DNA from: CAYTLQ01 sp964438715
GTDB taxonomy: Bacteria > Bacteroidota > Ignavibacteria > Ignavibacteriales > Ignavibacteriaceae
DNA: 7,735 nt
Assembly (NCBI GenBank): GCA_964438715.1
Contig: CAYTLQ010000230.1
Coordinates: forward strand, 1-7,735
Direction of reading: 5' to 3'
The notes under the pieces are model-generated. The model searched no databases and was not told where the DNA came from. It was given only the letters and a program-made list of their open reading frames with translations. The translations under genes were made by a program, and so were the position numbers. Positions 1 to 5,606 of the stretch are shown piece after piece (position 1 is the first letter of the stretch; every line of letters begins with the position of its first letter).

Positions 1-58
1 GTATTAAATTAATTAATTATACGCATTTAATTTAGTACTCCGGAGATAAACTCATCAC

Positions 59-77
59 TTTGATTGAATTAATCAAA
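59..77. repeat. Short inverted repeat (7-base arms)
   Basis: TTTGATT at 59-65 is mirrored by AATCAAA at 71-77 around the 5-base spacer GAATT. The arms are AT-rich, so a hairpin would be weak and no T-run follows. A dimeric regulator binding site is possible, but a chance palindrome in AT-rich DNA is equally possible. Confidence 0.3.
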
Positions 78-135
78 TCTGCACATTATGTATGGAAATT
101 CCTCATAAGTAGATGAATAAGAGGAGGGGAGAGTC

Positions 136-150
136 ATGGTAAAATTATGA
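136..150 (+). other. Candidate minimal leader peptide MVKL with strong Shine-Dalgarno
   Basis: AGGAGG at 122-127 is the best Shine-Dalgarno match in the window and lies 8 bases before an ATG at 136. That frame ends after four codons (MVKL, TGA at 148-150). An ATG at 151 directly follows the stop and opens a 38-codon frame ending at 267. If translated, the tiny frame could couple to the next. The sequence shows only the motif and spacing; function is speculative, and purine-rich stretches are common here. Confidence 0.2.
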
Positions 151-267
151 ATGGTGAAAAAAATTGTTAATCGGAAGAAAAGAATTCCGAAAAAATTTCA
201 ATTTGTACCACTATTTTTTAGATTTAATTCCATTATTCAATTTAGCCGGAACATTTTACGCTTCTGA
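151..267 (+). CDS. Doubtful 38-residue basic small ORF
   Basis: An ATG at 151 opens a 38-codon frame ending in TGA at 265-267. The predicted peptide begins MVKKIVNRKKRIPKK and continues with Phe, Ile and Arg residues, so it is very basic with a hydrophobic middle. It starts right after the stop of the four-codon frame at 136-150, which has a strong Shine-Dalgarno; its own ATG lacks a well-spaced one. It runs across the -35 element of the proposed ECF promoter at 248-272. Composition resembles translated AT-rich non-coding DNA, and I recognise no family. Probably not a gene, but short enough for gene finders to miss if it is. Confidence 0.15.
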   Translation: MVKKIVNRKKRIPKKFQFVPLFFRFNSIIQFSRNILRF

Positions 268-272
268 GCGTC
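248..272 (+). promoter_or_regulatory. Probable ECF sigma-dependent promoter (GGAAC-N16-CGTC)
   Basis: GGAAC at 248-252 is followed after 16 bases by CGTC at 269-272. This matches the classic bipartite promoter of RpoE-like ECF sigma factors (a -35 with GGAAC and a -10 with CGTC or GTC, spacing 16-17). Transcription would start about 6-8 bases downstream, around 279-282, so at the ATG of the sigma factor gene at 280. The likely reading is autoregulation with a leaderless or nearly leaderless mRNA. The motif is visible; the start site and sigma specificity are inferred. Confidence 0.6.
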
Positions 273-279
273 TTATAAT

Positions 280-882
280 ATGACTGAGGAAAAAAATAAT
301 TCAAAGGAAATGGTGTATCCACAGCAGATTCTCACTCTGGATGATGATTTCGCCCTTATAAAAGCGTTTAATGAGGGGAATGAATCGGCTTTCAGAACAT
401 TGGTAAACAGACACAAAGAAAAGGTGAGAAATCTTATTTATATAACTGTCGGCAATCCTTCTGTGATTGATGATCTTGCTCAGGAAGTATTTATAACTGT
501 TTACCGAAAACTACACTTGTTTCGATTTGAAGCCCGTTTCTCCACCTGGCTCTATAGAATTACTATTAATAAATGCCGGGATTATCTCAGGATAAAAAAA
601 GTGCGTAGCATTTTTTCTTCCTTTACAGGAGATGAAGAAGAAGTACAAGTTACCGGAACAACAAAAACCGATTTTGATATTAACGAGATCGTTCACAAGA
701 ATATCTCAAAATTACCTGATAAACTGAGAATACCTTTAATTTTGCGGGATATCGAAGGAATGTCTTATCAGGAGATAAGCGAGACCCTTGACACTGAAAT
801 TAACACTGTAAAGACAAGAATTTTTCGTGCCAGAGAGAATCTGAAAAAATTACTTAGTCCATTAGAAAAGGAACTTCTTTGA
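280..882 (+). CDS. ECF-type RNA polymerase sigma factor (RpoE-like)
   Basis: A 200-residue sigma-70 family protein with only regions 2 and 4, the normal ECF layout and length. Region 2 spans about residues 34-105: DDLAQEVF at 64-71 is the core-binding r2.2 helix, and FSTWLYRITINKCRDYLR at 87-104 covers the -10 recognition and melting part. A Glu/Thr-rich linker (about 110-135) leads to region 4 (about 137-192), with LPDKLRIPLILRDIEGMSYQEI and the -35-binding helix around NTVKTRIFRARENLK. No extra C-terminal domain is present. Its promoter has an RpoE-like GGAAC/CGTC pattern, which suggests autoregulation. The ATG at 280 has no Shine-Dalgarno but coincides with the expected transcription start. 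An in-frame ATG at 310 is an alternative, but its AGGA lies only 1 base away. The neighbour 22 bases downstream looks like its membrane anti-sigma factor, implying response to envelope stress; the actual signal is unknown. Confidence 0.95.
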   Translation: MTEEKNNSKEMVYPQQILTLDDDFALIKAFNEGNESAFRTLVNRHKEKVRNLIYITVGNPSVIDDLAQEVFITVYRKLHLFRFEARFSTWLYRITINKCRDYLRIKKVRSIFSSFTGDEEEVQVTGTTKTDFDINEIVHKNISKLPDKLRIPLILRDIEGMSYQEISETLDTEINTVKTRIFRARENLKKLLSPLEKELL

Positions 883-904
883 GAATTGTTACTACAAGTG
901 TCTT

Positions 905-2524
905 ATGAAACCTGTTATTAATGAACATGAAAACTTATCAGCTTATCTTGATGGTGAATTAAGCCATGAGGAAAAGCTGCAGATTGAAAAGAAACTGGAA
1001 ACTTCTCCATCATTAAGAGAGTCTTTGGCTTCGTTAAAGAAGGTAAAAAACAGTCTAGCAAATCTACCCAAAATTCCTGCTGATCCGTATTTTGAAACCC
1101 GACTGATGGAGCGATTAAAAGAAAATCGGCATTCTTTATTCTCCTTTTTCGATTTTCGGAAGCCAATTTTTGTGTTTGGCGCTCTATGTCTTTTTACAAT
1201 GGCGATTTTCAAGCTCAATCCGGATTTACTTGAAGATTTTTTCAAATCTCATAAATCGCGACTTATTGATTTTTATACCTCAAATCTTGAACCGTTACTT
1301 TCTTCAAATTCACTTACCAATGAGGATATTTTCCGTTTTGCGTTTAGCAGTACTCTCCCGATAAATAAAGATGGTACACAAGTACTGCGGTTAGCCACCG
1401 GAAAGAATGGCGAGGATATTGTTGAAGTACAATTTGCGGGAAATACTAGCCCGGGTATAGAATTAAATAAATTTGTAACTTCACTCGGTCTCAATAAGTC
1501 CCAGCAGAAAAAGGTTGACTCAATATTGAGTACCTACTCCGATAAAATTAAATCTGCGGTGCTTGTTAATGAAAACAATACCCTTGCAATTAATCAGAGC
1601 CTCTGGGACTATCAAAATTGTTTGAGGGCGGATCTGTTAGCATTCGCTTCGGAGGTGAGTTCGGTTTCTATCAATGAAGCTCTGCCGATAATTGCATCTG
1701 TTGCCGGAAATAATCCGGAATTTCTGTATCATCTTACCGAATCCCGAAGAAATGCGGCTCCTTCTGATAAATATATTTTTATTGCAGATGATACAATATT
1801 TACCACTTCATTGGATATCAATCTCGATGAAATTCAGAAGTCGATAAAAGATGATGTCGCCGAGGTAGAGACTGAAGTTCAAAACCTCACCAAAAAAACA
1901 TTGCGGTTTGAAATTAAAAAGGAGTTCCGCGATCGCAAAAAGATTCAATCTTCTCAGAATGGCTTACATGTCTTTGTTGATTCGAATTCCTGCAAAGTAG
2001 TTTTATCACCGGTTAATACATTTGATTTATCTGCGCTTGATAGTATATCCATAAAGCTCGATAGTATTTTCAGCGATAAGAATATTTTTTCGAATTTTGT
2101 AACAACTCCAAGACAACCCGGTTTTTCTTTCAGATTTCATTCAGATGAAAACAAGAGTGAGCAGAAAGGCGGACGGGTATCGAAAGATAAAAAGAAGAAG
2201 CAATACAACTCAGTGAGAATATTTACTGATTCATCCGGGATTGAAATCAAAAGCATTGATTCGGTATTTAATGGTAATTTTCAATTTCCATCCCTCAGCG
2301 ATCCGAGATTTGCTGATTCGCTTCAGCAGATAATTAAGAAATTCTTACCGGACTCAACATCAAGTCAACTTCCAAAAGAATTTAATAAAGGAATGGAGGA
2401 ATTCAGAAAAGAGATGGAAAAAATGAGAAAGGAACTTGAGAAACTTCGCTTCGAATTTAAGTATAAAGATAAGGACACTAAGGAAAAGAAATCCAAAGAG
2501 ATAAAGGATAGCTGGGAAATTTAG
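905..2524 (+). CDS. Putative membrane anti-sigma factor with large extracytoplasmic domain
   Basis: A 539-residue protein with one membrane segment. Residues 8-50 (HENLSAYLDGELSHEEK, then LETSPSLRESL) match the pattern of zf-HC2/RseA-type anti-sigma N-termini, but the zinc-binding cysteines of the ZAS motif are absent. Residues 85-104 (RKPIFVFGALCLFTMAIFKL) form the transmembrane helix, so about 85 residues are cytoplasmic and about 435 extracytoplasmic. The outer part includes GLNKSQQKKVDSILSTYSDKI at 195-215, reminiscent of Spy/CpxP-like LTxxQ helices, a Lys/Arg-rich patch at 421-432, and a highly charged coiled coil at about 492-535. The gene starts 22 bases after the sigma factor stop, with no clear Shine-Dalgarno, and a terminator follows, so the pair is one operon. 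By analogy with RseA it would hold the sigma factor at the membrane until an envelope signal releases it. The context supports this more strongly than sequence identity; the outer domain is not one I recognise. Confidence 0.75.
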   Translation: MKPVINEHENLSAYLDGELSHEEKLQIEKKLETSPSLRESLASLKKVKNSLANLPKIPADPYFETRLMERLKENRHSLFSFFDFRKPIFVFGALCLFTMAIFKLNPDLLEDFFKSHKSRLIDFYTSNLEPLLSSNSLTNEDIFRFAFSSTLPINKDGTQVLRLATGKNGEDIVEVQFAGNTSPGIELNKFVTSLGLNKSQQKKVDSILSTYSDKIKSAVLVNENNTLAINQSLWDYQNCLRADLLAFASEVSSVSINEALPIIASVAGNNPEFLYHLTESRRNAAPSDKYIFIADDTIFTTSLDINLDEIQKSIKDDVAEVETEVQNLTKKTLRFEIKKEFRDRKKIQSSQNGLHVFVDSNSCKVVLSPVNTFDLSALDSISIKLDSIFSDKNIFSNFVTTPRQPGFSFRFHSDENKSEQKGGRVSKDKKKKQYNSVRIFTDSSGIEIKSIDSVFNGNFQFPSLSDPRFADSLQQIIKKFLPDSTSSQLPKEFNKGMEEFRKEMEKMRKELEKLRFEFKYKDKDTKEKKSKEIKDSWEI

Positions 2525-2541
2525 TAAACATAAAATAGACG

Positions 2542-2560
2542 AAGGGGGCTCAGCCCCCTT
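2542..2560 (+). terminator. GC-rich hairpin terminator after the sigma/anti-sigma operon
   Basis: AAGGGGGC at 2542-2549 pairs perfectly with GCCCCCTT at 2553-2560 around the 3-base loop TCA. This 8-pair stem has six GC pairs and starts 18 bases after the stop codon. The following tract (TGATATTTG) is T-rich but interrupted, so this is an intrinsic terminator with an imperfect U-tract. It separates the ECF operon from the partner-switching operon. Confidence 0.8.
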
Positions 2561-2591
2561 TGATATTTGGGTACATACATCCCTTCTTTAG

Positions 2592-2620
2592 TTCCTCACC
2601 CCTACCACCCCTCAACCCAC
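2592..2620 (+). promoter_or_regulatory. C-rich, G-free stretch, candidate Rho loading site
   Basis: Of these 29 bases 18 are C and none is G, which is striking in AT-rich surroundings. It lies about 30 bases beyond a hairpin terminator with an imperfect T-tract. C-rich, G-poor unstructured RNA is what Rho binds, so a back-up Rho-dependent terminator is a reasonable inference. The opposite strand has three G-runs of 3-4 and two GG pairs, so a weak G-quadruplex is an alternative. Confidence 0.3.
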
Positions 2621-2624
2621 TGAT

Positions 2625-2642
2625 TTTCAATTAAAATTGAAA
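2625..2642. repeat. AT-rich palindrome, possible operator
   Basis: TTTCAATT at 2625-2632 and AATTGAAA at 2635-2642 are perfect inverted 8-base arms with a 2-base spacer. The element lies about 128 bases upstream of the first phosphatase gene, a plausible site for a dimeric regulator. Low GC content makes a chance origin possible, and no second copy was noticed in the window. Confidence 0.3.
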
Positions 2643-2769
2643 CTTTATCCCAGAAATTAACCAATAATCACACAACTCTTTGGTAAAAGAGGCATCATTG
2701 CTATATTAACGATAGAATGTCTTGTGATTCGTTTTTTTATCGTAAAATATTATGCCATAATAAATTAAG

Positions 2770-4800
2770 ATGAATTTTAGCGCGGTTCTCCAAAATTTAA
2801 AGATTCAGTTGCTTGCTGTAAGTTTACTTGTAGTTTATACCCTAAAGGTATTTATTGGCACAAAAGACTCTGTCCTTCTATTGGTATTATCCGATATATG
2901 CCTGATTATTGCCGGAACAATGATGATGCTTTATTTAATACCTTATGTAAGGAAACTCAAAATTGATCCGGTGCAATTTATTGCCGGGGCTGGTGGAGTT
3001 GGTTTTGTAATACTTTATTGGGGATTAGATGTATTAGGGATGTTAAATGGCGGCAAATTTGAGTACCTTAATGCCAGCCCATTTATACTTTCGATGAATT
3101 TTTTTATTGAAATTGTTTTACTGAGTGCGACGATCTGCATTTTAATCGGCTTCAGTGAGTTATTCTTCCTTAAACAAAAAAGAAACCTGAAAACCCACTA
3201 TAATTCGATGATTATATTTATACTGCTTACCTCTGCAACAGCAGTATTAAATAGGTATGAGAATTTGCGTTTTATAAATGTTGCAATCACCGTTAATGCT
3301 GTAATACTTGTATCGTATAATTCTCTTCGGATTACCTGGATTGCTTTTCTCAGTAAAAAGCAGAAAACAAGATTACTTCTTATTTCTGTGTCGTTAATAG
3401 TAATGTTTTCTTTTGCAGTTGCTTCAATCTCTGATGATGAAAGCAAAAAATGGTTGTCTGAGTTTTCAGATGCTTTGATTCAATTTGTATTGGTAATGAA
3501 TATATATGGTATTATTTATTTTGTAATATTATTTTTTACCACACTATTCCATTTGCCCACTGCGGAGGCATTCGATCGGAAATCGAAAGAAATATCGTCA
3601 CTTCAAAACTTCAGTAAATTAATGAATCAGATGTTTGACTTTAAAGAACTAGCATCAACAGCGACTGAAATGGCTGCAAATATCTGTAATGGCGATGCGG
3701 CCTGGATAGTGATTCGGAATGGTAAAAATCTTACTACAATGGCTCCAAAAAATATTGGTTACCTCTCAGCCGAAAATATTTTTAATCAAATCAAACACTC
3801 TGCACTTTCAGACAGAACTTCCACTGTAAGGATAAATTCACTTCTTCAGATGAATGCAGAGAAAAATGAGGATACATTTGCTTACGCGGCTGTGGCGCCA
3901 CTGCGCTCACATAAAAGTATGAATGGGTACTTAATTATTACGAAAAAAGGTGAAGTGCCATTTGACGAAGAAGATAAAAATACCTTAGAAACATTTGCAG
4001 ATTATGTTGCAATTGCAATTGAGAATAGCAAATTACTCGTAGAATCGATTGAAAAAGAACGATTAGAAAAAGAACTCGATGTAGCCCGTGAGATGCAGAA
4101 AAAACTTATCCCATCACAAATTCCCAAAGTGAAAAACCTTGAAATTTCTGCCGCATTTATTCCTGCTTTTGAGGTAGGTGGTGATTATTATGATTTTTTT
4201 GAATTTAACGATCACACACTTGGATTTGTTATTGCTGATGTATCAGGGAAGGGAATTTCAGCGGCATTTGTGATGGCTGAGATAAGAGGCGTCTTTGAGA
4301 GTCTCACAGGGATATTAACTCGTCCTAAAGATGTACTTGATAAGGCAAATAGAATTTTGCAAAGAACTTTGGATAAAAAGAGTTTTATAAGCGCTGTTTA
4401 CGGAATAATTGATACGAATACCGGAGAGGTATTTATGTGTAGAGCGGGCCACCCCCCTGTACTACTTCTCCGAAGGGATACTGTTGAGGAAATTACACCA
4501 AAAGGAATTGCATTAGGATTAAATTATTCTGCTTTATTTCCCGAAAGTCTGGAGGAATATCATTTTCAGCTTGAAGATGACGATATTCTTCTCTTTTATA
4601 CCGATGGTATTACAGAGGCAAAAAATGTCAGGAGTGAAGACTTCAGCATTGGCAATCTGAAACAAATACTCGCATCGGAAGGTAAAAAGAATACTTCGGA
4701 AATTGCAGAAAGTATATTAAGCGCTATTTCTGTGTATTCTCAGGATACACCACAACATGATGATATATCGTTAATAATTTTTAAATGGAAAAAAACATAA
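2770..4800 (+). CDS. Membrane-anchored GAF-SpoIIE (PP2C) serine phosphatase, RsbU-like
   Basis: A 676-residue protein in three parts. Residues 1-262 contain about eight hydrophobic helices (near 10-30, 35-58, 69-91, 104-134, 145-160, 168-194, 201-220 and 234-261), forming a polytopic membrane module of a kind I cannot name. A GAF-like sensor follows at about 279-420. A charged helical linker (EKERLEKELDVAREMQKKLIP, from 428) joins it to a SpoIIE/PP2C catalytic domain at about 450-676. The metal-site motifs are intact: VGGDYYD with Asp472, IADVSGKG with Asp490, RAGHPP at 558-563, YTDGITEA with Asp612, and HDDISLII with Asp664/Asp665. The family removes phosphate from the serine of STAS anti-anti-sigma proteins, and the STAS gene begins 12 bases downstream, so that is the likely substrate. 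Membrane or envelope state and a small GAF ligand are the probable inputs. The ATG at 2770 has no Shine-Dalgarno. Catalysis is well supported; the signal is unknown. Confidence 0.93.
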   Translation: MNFSAVLQNLKIQLLAVSLLVVYTLKVFIGTKDSVLLLVLSDICLIIAGTMMMLYLIPYVRKLKIDPVQFIAGAGGVGFVILYWGLDVLGMLNGGKFEYLNASPFILSMNFFIEIVLLSATICILIGFSELFFLKQKRNLKTHYNSMIIFILLTSATAVLNRYENLRFINVAITVNAVILVSYNSLRITWIAFLSKKQKTRLLLISVSLIVMFSFAVASISDDESKKWLSEFSDALIQFVLVMNIYGIIYFVILFFTTLFHLPTAEAFDRKSKEISSLQNFSKLMNQMFDFKELASTATEMAANICNGDAAWIVIRNGKNLTTMAPKNIGYLSAENIFNQIKHSALSDRTSTVRINSLLQMNAEKNEDTFAYAAVAPLRSHKSMNGYLIITKKGEVPFDEEDKNTLETFADYVAIAIENSKLLVESIEKERLEKELDVAREMQKKLIPSQIPKVKNLEISAAFIPAFEVGGDYYDFFEFNDHTLGFVIADVSGKGISAAFVMAEIRGVFESLTGILTRPKDVLDKANRILQRTLDKKSFISAVYGIIDTNTGEVFMCRAGHPPVLLLRRDTVEEITPKGIALGLNYSALFPESLEEYHFQLEDDDILLFYTDGITEAKNVRSEDFSIGNLKQILASEGKKNTSEIAESILSAISVYSQDTPQHDDISLIIFKWKKT

Positions 4801-4801
4801 T

Positions 4802-4805
4802 GGAG
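4802..4805 (+). promoter_or_regulatory. Ribosome binding site of the STAS gene
   Basis: GGAG lies 7 bases before the ATG at 4813. It is one of the few well-spaced Shine-Dalgarno matches in the window. It begins 2 bases after the TAA of the phosphatase gene, which may allow stronger translation of the STAS protein than of its neighbours. Confidence 0.5.
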
Positions 4806-4812
4806 AAAATAC

Positions 4813-5169
4813 ATGGCTGAATTTAGTACTGCGATTAGGGAAAATGCCGGCGTTTCTGTGATTGACCTTTCCGGTTATCTGGATGCTCACACTGCTCCAC
4901 AGTTGGAGGCGGCATTTAATTCTCTCATCGAAAAAAATAAATACAGGATTACTGTCAATTTTAGTAATTTGAAATATATAAGCAGTGCAGGACTCGGTGT
5001 CTTCATGGCGTATATTGAAACCATGAGGGAGAATGGGGGCGATATTAAACTTTCGTCAATGCAACCGACTGTCTATAATATTTTTGATCTGCTCGGTTTC
5101 CCTTTATTGTATGAAATATTTGAAAATGAACAGGATGCTATTAATAAATTTAACAACATAGGTGGATGA
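4813..5169 (+). CDS. STAS-domain anti-sigma factor antagonist (RsbV/SpoIIAA-like)
   Basis: A 118-residue single-domain STAS protein of normal length for this family. Residues 1-25 give the opening strands (VSVIDLSGYLDAHTAPQLE), residues 45-51 the ITVNFSN strand, and residues 54-64 (KYISSAGLGVF) the phosphorylation loop. Aligned with the DSSGLG loop of SpoIIAA and RsbV, the phospho-acceptor is Ser58. The Asp usually before it is Ser57, and Ala59 replaces the following Ser/Thr. In the known pathway the unphosphorylated form binds the RsbW-type kinase and frees its target; phosphorylation by the kinase blocks this, and a SpoIIE-type phosphatase restores it. It sits between a phosphatase (12 bases upstream) and the kinase, which overlaps it by 4 bases. 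Family and role are clear; the final target of the switch is not in the window. Confidence 0.95.
   Translation: MAEFSTAIRENAGVSVIDLSGYLDAHTAPQLEAAFNSLIEKNKYRITVNFSNLKYISSAGLGVFMAYIETMRENGGDIKLSSMQPTVYNIFDLLGFPLLYEIFENEQDAINKFNNIGG
5160..5165 (+). promoter_or_regulatory. Shine-Dalgarno that bears on the kinase start
   Basis: AGGTGG lies directly against the ATG at 5166, too close for normal initiation, but 9 bases before an in-frame GTG at 5175. This favours GTG 5175 as the true start, which would remove three residues and the 4-base overlap with the STAS gene. Both starts give a complete kinase domain. Confidence 0.35.
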
Positions 5170-5606
5170 ATACCGTGAATGCGCTCAAGCCAAACACTTA
5201 TGAGTTAAGTGTCAAAAGCAATACCAGTCAACTTGCCGCAATTAGGGAGTTCATACAAAAGTATGCTCTGCTTAACAGCGTTCCACAGTCGGTAATTGAA
5301 TCGATAATACTTGCAGTGGACGAGGCTGCAACGAATATTGTTAAGCATGCTTATCATTCGAATACCGACCAGGATATTATTATTCGTCTATCTTGCGATG
5401 GAAAGCAGTGTGTTGTTTCCCTTATTGACTATGGAGATTCCTTTGATCCGGCCAGTATTCCGAACCCCGACATGAAGGAGTATTTGCAACAGAGAAAAGT
5501 TGGAGGCTTAGGAGTCTATCTTATGCGTACTCTCATGGATGGAATTGACTATCAGAGTTTTGAGGGTGATTGTAACCGACTTACATTGGTGAAAAGATAC
5601 GCGTGA
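5166..5606 (+). CDS. Anti-sigma regulatory serine kinase (RsbW/SpoIIAB-like, HATPase_c_2)
   Basis: A 146-residue GHKL-fold ATPase of the usual length for RsbW/SpoIIAB kinases. The N-box is at 50-63 (AVDEAATNIVKHAY), with the likely catalytic Glu53 and Mg-binding Asn57. The G1 box is IDYGDSFDP at 87-95 (Asp88, Gly90), and the G2 box is GGLGVYLMR at 113-121. All ATP-binding elements are present, so the enzyme should be active. The family phosphorylates the STAS partner on serine and also binds and silences a target, classically a sigma factor. The start is uncertain: ATG at 5166 overlaps the STAS stop as ATGA, while GTG at 5175 has better Shine-Dalgarno spacing. The stop overlaps the next phosphatase start as GTGA, indicating translational coupling. 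No SigB/SigF-like target gene lies nearby, so the kinase's output partner is open. Confidence 0.94.
   Translation: MNTVNALKPNTYELSVKSNTSQLAAIREFIQKYALLNSVPQSVIESIILAVDEAATNIVKHAYHSNTDQDIIIRLSCDGKQCVVSLIDYGDSFDPASIPNPDMKEYLQQRKVGGLGVYLMRTLMDGIDYQSFEGDCNRLTLVKRYA

Larger units (their letters stand above)
1..279. other. Non-coding leader upstream of the sigma factor operon
   Basis: This 279-base AT-rich stretch has no convincing long gene on either strand. It contains a TTAATTAATTAAT-type AT run near the left edge, the 8-base palindrome CTCCGGAG at 38-45, and an inverted repeat at 59-77 (TTTGATT, 5-base spacer, AATCAAA). A purine-rich Shine-Dalgarno-like stretch lies at 121-133, and a probable ECF promoter at its right end. 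The end of any upstream gene is not visible. Confidence 0.6.
2525..2769. other. Intergenic region between the two operons
   Basis: These 245 bases hold no credible gene. From left to right they contain the hairpin terminator (2542-2560), a C-rich G-free stretch (2592-2620), an 8-base-arm AT palindrome (2625-2642) and an AT-rich stretch before the next ATG. The promoter of the downstream operon should lie here. TTGTGA at 2722-2727 and TAAAAT at 2743-2748 resemble -35/-10 boxes, but the spacing is a short 15 bases. I see no Bacteroidota-type TAnnTTTG box and no ECF GGAAC/CGTC pair. Confidence 0.6.

Noticed and set aside
274..279. TATAAT directly before the sigma factor ATG, resembling a housekeeping -10 box
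   Set aside because: It would place the transcription start inside the gene, and no TTGACA-like box lies at the right distance. The overlapping ECF motif explains the region better.
943..1245. Open reverse-strand frame of about 100 codons opposite the anti-sigma gene
   Set aside because: Its Ser/Phe/Arg-rich product shows no domain. The + strand frame has a clear anti-sigma pattern and membrane helix, so this is a shadow frame.
280..4800. Idea that the ECF sigma factor is the target of the downstream kinase
   Set aside because: The sigma factor has its own adjacent anti-sigma candidate, and a terminator plus 245 bases separate the two operons. RsbW-type kinases classically bind group 3 sigma factors.
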